Source of the DNA: Colocasia esculenta
Taxonomy: Eukaryota; Streptophyta; Magnoliopsida; Alismatales; Araceae
Direction: 5' to 3'
DNA length: 64,000 nt
Assembly: GCA_014218235.1 (NCBI GenBank)
Contig: CM024763.1
Coordinates: 81,144,244 to 81,208,243, forward strand
Shown here piece by piece: positions 32,926 to 45,378 of the stretch. A program made the position numbers and the translations under genes. Every line of letters starts with the position of its first letter. Within the stretch, counting starts at the first letter, position 1. The notes beneath the pieces were generated by a model. The model made no database searches. It saw only the letters and a program-made list of their open reading frames with translations, and had not been told where the DNA came from.

Positions 32926-33000
32926 GTCGAATTATGTATTCGACTGCATCAGTCGAATGCAAGATTTTAACATGATTCGAATGCATAAGTCGAATGTCTG
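32926..33000. repeat. AGTCGAA/TTCGACT motif group before copia third ORF
   Basis: Five copies in 75 bp: AGTCGAA, ATTCGACT, AGTCGAAT, ATTCGAAT (variant) and AGTCGAAT. It is the same motif as the LTR U3 cluster, but inside the element between pol and the third ORF. Confidence 0.8.
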
Positions 33001-33109
33001 GGACATAGAATTTTTCAGGATGGTTTTTCACATAATTCATACAACACTATCTTAGTATACAATTCAAGTATCATTTTACTTTGGTAATTTAATCAGGATT
33101 ACACATACC

Positions 33110-34896
33110 TATTTCTCTTCTAATAGATGTGAATCTATCCTCAAGAAGAGGTTTTGTAAAAATATCAGCAAGTTGATTTTCTGTAGAAACAAATTCAAGT
33201 TAAATATTGCCATTACTTACATGGTCCCTGATAAAGTGATGTCTAATCTCAATATGCTTCGTTCTTGAGTGCTGGATAGGATTCTTGGTCAAATTTATTG
33301 CACTTGTATTGTCACACAGCATAGGAATTTCTTAGAGCTGATGACCATAATCTTCCAATTGGTGTTTGATCCACAAGAGTTGAGTACAACAACTCCCTGC
33401 TGCAATGTATTCAGCTTCTGTGGTTGACAAAGCTAATGAGTTCTGCTTCCTGGAAGACCAAGATATCAAGCATCCTGCAAGAATTTAACAAGTGCCACTG
33501 GTGCTTTTCCTATCTATTTTGCATCCAGCATAGTCAGCATCACCATATCCAATTAACTTGAATTCAGAACATCTGGGAAACCAAAGTCCTAATTACTGGT
33601 ATTTATAAGATATCTAAAAATTCTTTTAACAACATGAATATGAGATTCTTTTGGATCAGCTTGGAATCTTGCACATAAACAAATACTAAACATTATATCT
33701 GGTCTACTAGCAGTAAGATAGAGCAGTGATCCTATCATTCCTCTATAGATCTTTTGATCTACCTTTTTACCAAGAGGATCACCATCTAACTTAATGCCTG
33801 AGCTCATGGGTGTTCCTAATGGCTTACACTTGTCAAACCATACTTAGAAACTAAGTCTGAAATATACTTGATTTGACAAATGTGAGTTCCTTCCATGGTC
33901 TGCTTAATTTGCAACCCAAGAAAATAATTGAGCTCACCCATCATGCTCATTTCAAATTCACTTTGCATCAGATTTTCAAAGAATTTGCAAAGTGACTCAT
34001 TAGTAGAACCAAAGATAATGTCATCAACATAGATTTGCACAATTAAGATTCCATCTGAAAATTTCTTTATAAATAATGTGCTATCTATTTTACCTCTTGT
34101 AAAATCATGTGATATAAGATAAGCACTTAATCTTTCATACCAAGCTCTTGGAACTTACTTCAGACCATACAGTGCTTTCTTTAAACGGAAAACATGATTG
34201 TGATAAGTAATATCTTCAAAACCAGGTGGTTGCTCAACATATACTTCTTCTTTAATAAAACCATTCAGAAATGCACTTTTAACATCCATCTGAAATAGGT
34301 TGATATTGAGAGAACACGCATATGCTAATAAAATTCTGATTGCCTCTAATCTAGCTACTGGAGCATAGGTTTCATCGAAGTCTATGCCTTCCTCTTGGGA
34401 ATATCCTTGAGCTACAAGTCTGGCTTTGTTCCTAGTGATTACCCCTGATTCATCCATCTTGTTTCTGAAAACCCATCTAGTTCCAATAACTGGATGGTCA
34501 GTAGGTCTAGGTATAAGAGTCCAAACCTCACTGCGTTGAAACTGATTAAGTTCCTCTTGCATAGCAAGGATCCAAGATTCATCACCCAGTGCATCATTGA
34601 TTGTCCTAGGCTCAATTTTTGAAACTAAGGCAGAAAAATCACAAGGAATTTGCATACCTCTTGTTCTTACCCTATCTTGAGGATCACCTATAATGTTTTC
34701 TCTTGGATGATCTCGGTGATACCTTAAGTCTCTAGGTAGCCCTTCTTGTGGTTCTTCTAGTTGTTGAAGATCTTATAATGGGGGATCTTCCATTTCTTCA
34801 TCTTTACCTTCTTCTTCAAGAGAAGTCTTTTCTAAATCCCTACAAAGATCATCAACACATTCTTCTTCTTCTATCCTTTTGATAGAAGGGTTAGTT
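33110..34896 (-). pseudogene. Copia pol, 3' part: reverse transcriptase and RNase H
   Basis: Minus strand, resuming after LINE F. A linker (34878-34660) leads into [72 protein letters not shown] (34600-34190), then the catalytic YVDDIIFGS (34035-34010). Next are ELNYFLGLQIKQ, IGSLLYLTASRPDI and the RNase H/C-terminal region, recognisable to about 33110 (ENQLADIFTKPL just before it). Breaks: a stop at 34155, frame changes near 34050 and 33810, and several stops in RNase H (33120-33590). RNase H here is read through damage and its edges are approximate. Confidence 0.85.
34879..34896 (+). repeat. Target-site duplication, left copy (LINE F)
   Basis: GATAGAAGGGTTAGTTTC, identical to 40626-40643. 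It is copia pol sequence. Confidence 0.97.
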
Positions 34897-35076
34897 TCTT
34901 TTTTTGGTCGGTCAACCAACGGAAAGAATCAATTAATAAGGAAGAGAGATTACAAGGGACTAGTGAGGTTGGATAAACCTCCTAATCGAAACTAGAGAAA
35001 AAGAAAAGGGAAAAACCATCACAGGCCGATGGCATTCCTCTAAAACACAAGAGCAATGTGACACCACAAGTTGGGA

Positions 35077-38000
35077 CTACATTGCATTGTTTATTCTAAT
35101 ATTGAATCTCTCACAAAGGAGTTTTGACCGACCAGTATAAACGCAGGCAGGAAGCCTTGACTCCAAGCAGCTCCGAACATCATTTATAATAGAAAGAACA
35201 GTATGAAAGTAAGAAGCTCTGATATCTTCAAAAGTTCTGCAACATCTTTCTTTCCAAATCCATCATATAGTAGTTCTGAAAAGAAGGCGGGCTAGAGAGG
35301 TACCAAAACCATCAGTTTTGAAGCTCGATCTCAATGCATGAATTTCCTCCAATATGGACTTACGAGGTAACCTATGTATGTTCATTCGCTTCAGAATTTC
35401 CCCCCAGACAGAGATGGAATAAGGGCATTTGAAAAAGAGGTGATCCTCACATTCTTCAGCGGCGTAGCAGAGAATACATCTACTGGGAATCTGAAAGCCA
35501 CGCTTTTTGAGATTATTAATGGTGGGTAACTTATGTAAAACCGCCTGCCAACAAGTAAGAGAACATCTTTGGATAGTAGGGCCTTTCCAAATCCAACTGT
35601 CCCAACCAACCTTTTGGTTCTGGTCACGGAGTAAGTTCCAAGCACTCTTAGCACTAAATCTGCCATGCTTCCAGCTTATTTCATCAGACGTGAAAATAGG
35701 AATCCTCAAAATCATGGGCCAAATATCAAACATATCCATAGAAGTAGTAGGCGGTAGAGTCCACTGGCCATCACTTATGAATAAGGAGCAAGGGGCTTGT
35801 CTATTAGTACCAAGATGTTGTCTAATGCGATCCCCAAGCAACATATAAAGACTTGTACCATTGATCCAAGGGTCATAGAAAAAACTAAAATTACTATCAT
35901 GACCAACCTTGTAAGTGATGTGCTGAAGAAACCAGATACGTTGCTTGAGGATTCCTTTCCATGCAGTGGAATGATATGGTTTCTGATTTATGCTCCATAT
36001 AGATTCCTTCTTCAGATATTTTCCCCGAACCCAATGAGCCCAAAGAGAGTCAGAGTTCTGGAGAATATCCCATAGGTTTTTACTAGCACATGCAAGGTTC
36101 CAGTCTTTCAGTCTCCGAATTCCCAAGCCACCTTCAGATTTTGGGGTGCAGATAGTCTTCCAGCTAACCATATGAGGAGAATGCTGAGTGGAGTGTCCAT
36201 TCCAATAGAAGTTGGACAAGATAGTATCGATCTCCTTGAGAATAGCAGATGGAAGGATGAAGGAAACGGACCAATAGATCGAGTAGGAAGAAAGCACAGA
36301 TTTAATGAGCTCCAGTCTACCAGCGCGAGACAGCATACAAGTACGCCAAGATTCAATTCTTCTCTTTATTTTGTCAATAATCGGTTGACAGTGGACTTTA
36401 TTTAAAGAGGAACTAACTAGAGGAAGACCCAAATAAGATGTTGGAAGTTTTCCTTGCGGCACATGCAATACCGACTTGATCTCTTGTTTATGCTTCACGT
36501 GACCACCCAAATATAATCTGCTTTTGTTGGAGTTAAGAAGAAGCCCAGAATAACTATAGAATTCCTCAAGCAGCCGATTAATGGAGATGGCAGAAGACAC
36601 AACGTCTTTGAAAAAGATAATGAGATCATCTGCGAAGATAAAATGTGAAATTGGAACATTACCCGCAGAAGGAACTTTGATAGATTTATCATGAACGGCA
36701 GCTTCCATAAGGCAAGTAAAACCTTCCATAACAATTGTGAAAAGGTAGGGAGAAAGAGGATCTCCTTGGCGAATGCCATTTGAACTGTTAAAGAACCCTT
36801 CCGGACTGCCATTAACTAAAACCGAAAATCTCGCAGACTCCAAGCAACAACGGATCCAAGTGATCCAGGATTGTGGAAATTTCATCTTTGTCATCATGTA
36901 ATATATGAATTCCCAAGAGACAGAGTCAAAGGCTTTGCACAAATCAGCTTTTAAACAAACACGAGTACCTTTACTTTTTGAATGAAGATCTTTTGCTAGA
37001 TCATTAGCAAGAAGGATATTACTCTAGATACTTCTTCCCCGGATGAAAGCTGACTGATGAGGGCTGATAATAGAAGGAAGAACAAGCTGCATCCTGTTGG
37101 CCATCAATTTGGTAATCACCTTATAAAGGAAGTTGCAAAGGGAGATTGGCCTAAACTGATCAAGAGAATCTGCATTAGGCTTCTTTGGAACCAAGGCAAT
37201 AAATGTTGAATTAATTTGCTTTTCCCAAGTGCCTTCTTGGAAGAAGGAGAGAATAGCCCTTGAGACAAGATCTCCAACAATTTCCCACGAGCTAGTAAAG
37301 AATTCCATAGTAAAACCGTCAGGCCCAGGACTTTTGTCTCTAGGACAGTTGAACACCACTTGACGAACTTCCTCTTTACTGAAAGGACGCATAAGAGTAT
37401 TGATCTCAGCTTCAGAAAGGGATGCCCGGACCTCGAAATTGGGTAAAATCGCATCATGAGATTTATTTAGAAGAGATTTATAAAAGGATAAAGCATGAGC
37501 CCGAATCTCCCATCACCATACAGAACAGTGCCATCAGTGGTCTTACAACTTTTGATCAAGTTGTGCACTCTACGAGCCTTAATGCAAGCATAGAAGAATT
37601 TCGTATTAGAGTCCCCCAGGGAAAGCCATTGTTGCTTGGACTTCTGCTTTGCAAACATTTCCTCTCTCTCAATAGCCTGGAGATATTCCATACGGCAGAG
37701 CTCCTCTTTCTCTTTTAATACTATGTTATCAGGGTCTTCCTCAAGAAGGTGTTGATAACGGATAAGCTCATCCCGAGCTAAACAAGTGTTGGACTGGACA
37801 ACACCAATACCTGTTTATTCCAATCCCGAAGAGCACTTTTCACAGACTTTAATTTTTGACAAACTTGATACAAGAGGCTTCCATGAACAGGTTTATTCCA
37901 AGCTCCAAGGACAACAGATTGATAAGTTGGATGAGTAGTCCACATGTTGAAGAATCTAAAAGCTCTTGGTTTAGAGGACCTTCTGTCATCTCTAATTTTC

Positions 38001-38640
38001 ACCAGAAGCAAAGAGTGGTCCGAGACAGTCTTGTTCTCATAAGAGAGAATAGCATCCTCATAAATATTAGTCCACTGAGAGTTGATCAAAACCCGGTCTA
38101 ATCTAGCAGAAATTCGCTGGGGACCTCCCTTCTTGTTACACCAGGAGAAGGAATTTCCCACATGGGGCATATCACGGAGCTGAGCATTATTCAAGAAAGT
38201 TTGAAAATCTGACAGATGATTTGGCATAATGGTCCGACCACCTCTTTTCTCATCAAAGTAACGCACAGTATTGAGATCGCCCAGAATTATCCATGGTTGA
38301 GAAATGGAATGAGAAATTTGAGAAAGTCACTCCAAAGTCTTTCCCTCTCACCAACTTGTGAGTGCAGCTATGGATATGCTGAGAACTTTCTGAAGAAAAT
38401 CTAAGGAAATGAGATCCTGCTTCCAAAGAATCCACACTCTTCCCTTAGAAGAACTGTTGTAATTGTGGAGATACTACATGAGGACCCAAGAACTTTTTCC
38501 CCCTCTCAAAGTTAGAATCTCTAATCTTGGTTTCACACAGAATAGCTATATCCATTTGTAATGAGAAAGCTCCTTCTTAACCGCAACTTTTACTTTTGTT
38601 ATTCATACCCCTTACATTCAAGAAATAATATGCATGGAGA
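35077..38640 (-). pseudogene. LINE F ORF2: endonuclease, RT, zinc domain (broken)
   Basis: Starts near 38640. The first endonuclease motif (ISWNVRG) is spoiled by a G-to-A stop and a one-base loss. Later endonuclease motifs survive: SWCNKKG, RLDRVLIN, SDHSLLLV (38266-37778). RT: DKSPGPDGF, FRPISLCNF, AFIRGRSI (37392-37024), then a 559-codon stretch (36942-35263) with NGIRQGDPLSPYLF, FADDLIIFF and CILCYAAEECEDHLFFKC. Frame changes or stops are near 38250-38440, 37790, 37690, 37460 and 37023. The last part (35262-35077) has a stop soon after the TTI position and ends at TAG 35079-35077. Confidence 0.87.
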
Positions 38641-38644
38641 TTAT

Positions 38645-40450
38645 TTATGGAAATAACCTTTGGCCGAACCTTGAACGACCAACCTTACCAACTCGATCAA
38701 CATCCTTCAGTTTCGATGTGTCAAAATATGTATCGAAGCATAAAGGAGAATCTGAAGAAGTATTTTGGCTTTGAGAGCAACTGCTGACTATACTTGTAGA
38801 CTTGGCTTTGTTTGTTCGATCTCCTATAAGAACCGGGATCAAGCTAGTTTCCCCATTCTCCATAGAATCAGATCTCCCCTTCCCATTTGTGTCATTTATT
38901 CTCATGCTGGATTCCAGATTTGCACTGACAGCGATAGTGTCAGCCACCGTAGATCCTGACTCCATAGATCTTGGCAGATCTCCAGTAGAGGAAAGGCCAG
39001 GTAAAGCTCCAAGAATTGAAGGTTTGCATATGATATCCGTTGAGCTCGAAGGCAGAGAACCACCGAAAACTGCAGAGTTTCCCTTTGCATGAAATTCACG
39101 AGACGGCGAGATATCAGGAGAACCCTTATTATTCTGCATGCAGGCCGGCTTGCATGGTTGGACGTTAGAAGCATGTTCTTTTTGGTAGGTAGCCACCGTA
39201 GACCCAACCGGATTTACGCTAACAAAGGATGGAGTCTGGCATGGGATAGCATCCGTATCTTTAGCATAGGTAACATTAGAAAGTCCTTCCCCGTTGCACC
39301 ATGGAGGAAGCTAATGCCAGATTTATGCTAGAATCCTGAATAACTTTATTTGAATAATCTGTATGAAGATAGTGGACGATTTTGTTGCCTTGAACCGAGG
39401 TTCCCACTCCAAAGCCGTCTCTTTGGTGGAGTTAGGGTTTGCTGAGTCAACTCGGAAAGCTTGCGAGTTACCAGCATCAACAACTTGCTTGGGTCTCCAT
39501 AGCAAACTTGAACTCTTAGCCTGTTCTTGAGGAATAGCTGTCAAGGTACATGTGCCCTCCTGATGACCGAACGAGGAGCATGTAGAGCAAGGTTTTGGAC
39601 GCCATTCGTACTCAACGGCGACTTCTTCAGTTGTTCCAGAATCATGCAGGACAGTGATAGAATTAGGAAAAGAAAATTCAGAAGTTATAAGAACACACAC
39701 CCGGGCGTAGGTAAGCCGTCTCCTAGATGCAGTTAGCTTGTCCATGAAAAGGATTCCCCAAGACACTGGCCAGTTTGCTTAGAGAAGTATGAGACCAAAG
39801 GTAGAGGGGAGATTTGGAAAAGTAATCCACAGAGGGATTGAAGATAACATGGCCTTCTCCATTTTGTATCCCGAGTCCATCTCTGAATAATGAAAGGGTG
39901 CCCTCTAATATGCCAAAACCCTTCAAGGACTGTCTGCATATCTTCTTCGAGGAGAAGTTGCAACGAAGAAACCACCACTTCTCATGTGAAGTTCATAGCT
40001 CGCTTTAGGTTTCCACTGCTTATCTATGAAAGTCTTCAGGGGAGTATACACCGGCGACAAACCAACTATATAGCCCACCACAGTGAAACGCCAAGATTGC
40101 ATTAACTCTTGTGATCATCATCTTGAAAGGAAGCAACCTGGCGATCTCCATGCACTGTTGGAGCTATGAAGGACAGACGGAGACCTGTAGATGGGGACGG
40201 GAAGGTCCGGCGAACAGCTCGCTCCAGGCTTTTTTGGAAGAAGAGACAGAAGGAGGCGGAACTTTGGAACGAGACCTACCTCTTGATCTACTACGGGATG
40301 CACCTCTAGAACGAGATGAGACACCTAATGAGGATCCACGCCCATGAGCAGAATCTCTCGCGGTGTCCACAGGCACTCTGGCGGAGGCCTTCCCCTTCCC
40401 AGGAGAGGGAAGAAGATGGTCTCCGTGAGTACCTCCGTGCTAAGATCCAT
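38645..40450 (-). pseudogene. LINE F ORF1 (DUF4283-like, CCHC knuckle), frameshifted
   Basis: Minus strand. The N-terminal part has SRSRGASRSRSRGRSRSK and SSSKKAWSELF as in LINE G. The DUF4283-like domain is split over frames (40105-39720), and the knuckle CSTCSSFGHQEGTC is near 39590-39545. The tail to 38645 has SVNPVGSTVAT and SGSTVADTIA repeats. Frame changes are near 40150, 39960, 39770, 39340 and 39200. The exact start is unsure: several ATGs lie between 40376 and 40561. Confidence 0.8.
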
Positions 40451-40572
40451 CGCGCTTGCAGCCACTGCAGGGAAGCCCACCGGGAAGAAGCACCTGCAGG
40501 CGAGGACCACCCACCGCCGGAGGCGGGGGTGAGCCCAAGCACGCCCACGCGGCGACGCCAATCCCCATAGGA

Positions 40573-40598
40573 TCTCTCTCTAGGAACCTAGAGAGAGA
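40573..40598 (-). repeat. 5' terminal hairpin of LINE F
   Basis: TCTCTCTCTAGG, AA loop, CCTAGAGAGAGA: a perfect 12-bp stem, 27 nt from the element's 5' end. Confidence 0.85.
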
Positions 40599-40625
40599 GA
40601 GCGCCCTAGCATAGGCATGGCTCCC

Positions 40626-40643
40626 GATAGAAGGGTTAGTTTC
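40626..40643 (+). repeat. Target-site duplication, right copy (LINE F)
   Basis: GATAGAAGGGTTAGTTTC, identical to 34879-34896. Confidence 0.97.
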
Positions 40644-42610
40644 ATCAAATAGTATATGCAAAGATTGTTCTATGGTTAATGTCCTTCTATTGAATACTTT
40701 ATAACCTCTAGGTTTTGAAATATATCCTAATAGAAAACCTTCATCACTTTTAGCATCTAATTTCTCTAGATTATCCTTACCATTATTTAACATAAAGCAC
40801 TTACAGCCAAAAGGTCGAAGATGACTGATGTTGGGCTTCTTTCCCTTGTAGAGTTCATATGGAGTCTTCTTTAGAATAGGTCTGATCATGCACCTATTGA
40901 TGATGTAGCAGGCTATATTGACTGCCTCTGCCCAGAAATATTTTGGCAAATTATACTCATTCAGCATTGTTCCGTCATATCCAGCAGTGTTATGTTCTTT
41001 CTTTCTGCTACTCCATTTTGTTGAGTGTTCTTGGTGCTGAAAAGTTATGCTCAACCCCATTTTCTTCACAGAACTTCATGAATTTTTCATTCTTGAATTC
41101 ACCTCCATGATCAGATCTAATGCTTGTAATCTGGAATTTCTGATTTTTCTGAACTATTTTGCTGAACTTCAGAAATGCTTGAAAGGCTTCAGATTTGGCT
41201 TCCAGAAAAGACACCCAAGTGTACCTTGAGTAGTCATCAACTAATACATAGCCATATATTTTTCCTCCAAGACTGACTGTCCTCATCAGTCCAAATAAAT
41301 CCATGTGAATTAACTCCAAAGGCTTGGAAGTTGTAACAATTGTCTTGGACTGAAATGAGGTATTGGTTTGTTTTCCTTTCGCACAAGCTGAATAAATTCC
41401 AGATTTCTTAGTTTCATCTTTGGAAGACCTTCAACAAGATCATGCTTTATTAACTTCTTGATCACTGAGGTGCTTGCATGACCAAGTCTTCTATGCCACA
41501 AATCAGACTCTTCACTTTTGGTGGTTGCAAGACATAAGTTCACTTCCTTTAATTCTGCTAGTTGCAATGTGTATAAATTCTTCACTCTTTGAGCTTCGAA
41601 TACAATCTTGTTATCTTTCTGAATTATACACTTACTATTCTAAAAATTTACTGAATGCCTTTTATCACACAACTGACTAATACTTATCAGATTATGCTTC
41701 AGACCTTCTACATACATGACATCTTCAATTAGGTTCTTTTCTTTAGTACCAACTGTTCCACACCCTAATACTTTTCCTTTTCCATTATCACCATATGTGA
41801 CTTGACCACTTTCTTCTCTAAAACTTATGAATAACTTCCTATCGCCTGTCATATGCCTTGAGCATCCACTATCCAAATACCATTTAGATGCCCTCAGCCG
41901 ACCCTGCAAACAAAATCAGGTTGTAACTTTTGGTAGCCAAATTTTCTTGGGTCCTTGATGGTTAGTTTTAGGAATCCATCTTAAGTGTCTAGTGGTGCAT
42001 GTGCTAATGATGTATCCTAATTGATTACAGTGACTGCAGCATAGATCAAAGGCATTCTTCTTATTACTGTTAATTTCTGTTTTTGTCTATACACATGCTG
42101 ATTTATCTTTTTAGCATTTTTGATTTTGTTTTCTGCTACAAATTTAGCGGTTGGATACACTTTAGGATGAATAATATTTTCTTCATTTGAGGAGGTGTGT
42201 ATCTTAATCCATATTTCTTCTTTTCTATTCTAGATCCTTTTATATTAACAAATAAAGAGGTTTTACAATTTGAAATCTTTTCTATAGTAGCTTTTAGATA
42301 ATTATTTTCTTCTTGTAATTTTTCTTCATCTTTAAGTTCCTTAAGGTTTGATTTAATTTCCAAGATTTTACTGTTTTTATTTTTTAAGTCTTCGCACAGC
42401 AATTCATTAGTTCTTTTTATTTCACTTAAACTTTTGTTTAACCTTTTTGTTTCGTTTTTAAGAAAGGTGTTAGCTTTTTCTTGGTTCAGTTGATTTAGTT
42501 TAACTATTTTTATTTTTTTTACTACTGTCTTATATTTTTCATAAAGTTCATTGAAGGCATCTTCAAGGCTATCAGAATCGGATTCAGAACATGAAGTAAA
42601 GGAGGTTTCA
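40644..42610 (-). pseudogene. Copia pol, 5' part: coiled coil, protease, integrase
   Basis: Minus strand. A Lys/Glu/Asn-rich coiled-coil linker (42600-42136) is followed by a damaged second knuckle (CSHCNQLGY, near 42040). Protease is at 41909-41640 with WYLDSGCSRHMTG (catalytic Asp in DSG). GAG-pre-integrase is near 41520-41430 (LWHRRLGHAS). Integrase core: MDLFG, DDYSRYTW, IRSDHGGEF (41319-41090), and WAEAVNIACYIINRC, KTPYELYKGKKP, LRPFGCKCF up to the LINE F insertion at 40643. Frame changes are near 42610, 42130 and 41020-41040, and there are isolated stops. RT continues at 34896 after LINE F. Confidence 0.87.
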
Positions 42611-42623
42611 GAGTTTACCTGCT

Positions 42624-43681
42624 CTAGTCCTGCATGAGGGCTAGATTTGTCTTCTCTTCTTCTTCAGATTCTGAGCTGGAGGATTCTAAACTGGTTCCTT
42701 CTTCATTGTCCCATGTTGCTGCCATTGCCTTTTTCTTGACTTTTCTAAACTTTTTCTCTTTGCTTTTCTTCCTGTCGGATTTCTCTGCTTGATCTTTTTT
42801 CTTAAGCTTGGGACATTCAGATTTGTAATGTCCTGGCTGATTACACTCGTAGAAAGTTGGCTCTTTCTTCTTTTCTTTCTTGAAAAATCTTTTTGAGCCA
42901 AACTTCTTCTTCTTTGCAAGGATTCTCTGCAGTTTTCTTGAAAGTATGGCCTCATCATCACTGTCATCTGACTTTTCCTTTGAGCCTTCAAATGAAGAGG
43001 AATCTGCAATCTTCAAAGCATTTGAAATTTTCTTTTTCGAGGAATTTTCAGAAAACCTTTCCATATTAATTTCATGGGCCATGAGGGATCCTATTAATTT
43101 ATTAATAGACAATTGTGTTAAATTATGGGCTTCCTCTATGGCTGTAACTTTAGGGGTCCATACATTAGTTAGAGATCTTAGGATTTTTCTAACTGTTTCT
43201 TCATTAGTCAGGACTTTTCCTAAAGAACTTAGTCCGACAATTATGTTTGAAAATTTATTATACATTTGAGTTATATTTTCATTAGGGAGCATTTTGAATT
43301 GTTCATATTGGGATACAAGTATATATTCTTGTTTGTTTAACCCTATCTGTACCTTCATAGGTTACTTGATGTTTATCCCACATTTCCTTAGCTATTTTAC
43401 ATGCTGAAAGTCTGTTAAATTCTCTTTTAGACAAAGCACATCAAAGATAATTTTTGCCTTGTAATTTAAAGACATATTTTTTTATCTGCAATGGAAAGAC
43501 CAGAGGAAGAAGCTTCACCAATGATTTGATAGTCACCTTGTTCTATTACCTGCCATAAGTCGAAGTCAGTACCTCTGATGAAGCACTCCATTCGCATCTT
43601 CTAGTATTGGTAATCTTCACCATCTAAGAATGGTGGCCTTGTGATAGATTGGCCTTCATAGTTGTGAGCTTTGGATGCCAT
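42624..43681 (-). pseudogene. Copia gag, broken, knuckle lacks its first Cys
   Basis: Starts at ATG 43681 (MASKAHNYEGQSITRPPF, a typical copia gag start). A TAG replaces Trp soon after (DYQY*KMRM), and frame changes follow near 43440-43370. The intact stretch 43358-42624 is the UBN2-type gag region (NEETVRKILRSL, INKLIGSLMAHE), then Lys-rich, then the knuckle YECNQPGHYKSEC. The usual first Cys of CX2CX4HX4C is Phe here. An acidic C-terminus follows. It forms the particle core in active relatives and is clearly dead here. Confidence 0.87.
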
Positions 43682-43719
43682 TTCTTCTCAAATCTCTTGG
43701 ATTCTTCTGAGAAGACCTC

Positions 43720-43731
43720 GCTCTGATACCA
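43720..43731 (-). promoter_or_regulatory. Primer binding site of copia element
   Basis: The minus strand reads TGGTATCAGAGC, complementary to the 3' end of plant initiator tRNA-Met. It is two bases inside the 5' LTR. Confidence 0.93.
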
Positions 43732-44480
43732 CTTGTTGGATCGAAATGGCACTAAGAATATCCTAGAGGGGGGTGAATAGGACTTCTTCCCTTTTAAAAT
43801 TTGCTTGTGAAATTGCACAACACTAAGTAAATTGTTAGAGCTTAGTGTGGTGTGTGTGGTTCAAGTGTAGACAAGGCGGAAACAATCACACAATGAATGC
43901 ACAGGGATTTATCCTGGTTCGGCCCTTCCCACATGGAAGTCCTAAATCCAGTCCTCAAGCCAACCACTTGAGATTTCCACTATCTGACAATAAATTGGCC
44001 TTCTCTCACCCTTGAGAGGAATTACAAACCCACTTGCTCCCAAGCAAGTCTTCCCTAAACAGGAGTACAACAACTGCCTTTTACAAAGGCCTTCCCTACA
44101 CAGGAGGGGCAATGCAGAAACAGACTTCTGTAGGAATTACACAAGAGAACAAAAGAGAGAGCTTGTGTGTTTGCCTCAATACTGAGAACAAACACAGACT
44201 TCAGAAGGATTCAAAGGATCGGAAATGAGATATGAATCCTATCTGAACAACAAGAGTGGACTAAGAAAGTAATCAAATACAATTGCCACTCAACACAAGA
44301 CTTCTTCTAGGAGAGCTTCAGAGAATGGCTTCTTAAGAGGAGCAGCTCTCAGACTTTTGCTTGCAGAAAGCTTGTGTGGACTTGGAAGAATTCGAATGAA
44401 GTTCACAGGAAGGTGTAAAGGCTTGTATACGCTTCTTGTGTTGTGGTGGTGTTGTATCTTCCTTCTTCAAACTTGAGCTC

Positions 44481-44490
44481 CTTTTATATA
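44481..44490 (-). promoter_or_regulatory. TATA box of copia 5' LTR
   Basis: The minus strand reads TATATAAAAG, about 750 bases before the inner LTR edge. LINE G now separates it from the upstream U3 motif cluster. Confidence 0.6.
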
Positions 44491-45074
44491 CTTCAGAATA
44501 TAGCCGTTTGAAATGTAGCCGTTGGAGTTTGTGGCCGTTTGCAACAAGTCTGTCTGAAGAGATCTCTAGGATCCTTTGGGTCTTGAAGTGTTTGCTATCC
44601 AAAAGACTTTTAGTTTTGCTTCTTTCCAAGATCTTCAGAAGGAGGTGCAGTTTTCACAGCTAGAAGATAAGCTCTTTTTCTTTCGGAGTGAACTGTGAGG
44701 GAGACATGCTTAAAACGTGCTTCAATAAATACCTGCACAGGGACAAGATAAAAGAGAAGAGTATCTCCATACCTTTGAGGTAGGTAGATTAGACAAGTAT
44801 ATAGGAGGGTATGGAAACCTCGGATGCAGAAGAAAAAGTAGAAAGATAGTTAGGCTAAAAAGGTAAAGCATGGGTCTGTCAATGGTAGGTGAGTCTTGTC
44901 AGATGTCATGCTCCTATGAATTTATAAATGCATAGTGTATAATGAATCCAGCAAAATCCGGATCAAAGACATGAAGACCATGAGGCTTAGTTCATAATAT
45001 TTCAGAAATAATTTGCACAGGATTTAGATTAATATTTTAAGTACAATATGTCCTGTCCTGTTAGAGAAATAATA

Positions 45075-45091
45075 ATAAAATAATGACAGGT
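45075..45091 (+). repeat. Target-site duplication, left copy (LINE G)
   Basis: ATAAAATAATGACAGGT, matching 51079-51095 with one mismatch. The empty site is near 28376-28391 in the other LTR. Confidence 0.93.
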
Positions 45092-45206
45092 ACAAGAAAA
45101 CTCCAAAGCAGCAAGCTAGCGGAATCCTTACTGACAACCTGCAAAGAGAGATAGAAAAATAGAACCAAGCCTGATCGGCTCAATGGGGATACCATTACCT
45201 GAAGCT

Positions 45207-45230
45207 CTCTCTCTAGAATCCTAGAGAGAG
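45207..45230 (+). repeat. 5' terminal hairpin of LINE G
   Basis: CTCTCTCTAG, AATC loop, CTAGAGAGAG: a 10-bp stem followed by AAGCTCTGAG. It lies 115 nt from the element's 5' end, further in than in E and F. Confidence 0.8.
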
Positions 45231-45378
45231 AAGCTCTGAGTATCGCGTTGCCCTGGGAGAGTCTGGGCTTCCCCCGCCTTCCTGGCGATGGGTGGCCCTA
45301 GCTTGGCGGCGCTTCGTCTGGTGGAGCTACCCTCCACTGCGTGGCTGGCTCTTCATCGGAAGTTGAGGAAGACTGGTT

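Larger units (their letters stand above)
34897..40625 (-). mobile_element. LINE F, full-length L1 inserted in copia pol
   Basis: A 5,729-bp minus-strand element with 18-bp target duplications. The 3' end appears as T7 followed by GGTCGGTCAACC (GGTTGACCGACC-An class). The family hairpin (40573-40598) lies 27 nt from the 5' end. Both ORFs are broken. The 3' UTR is nearly the same as that of LINE A. Confidence 0.96.
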
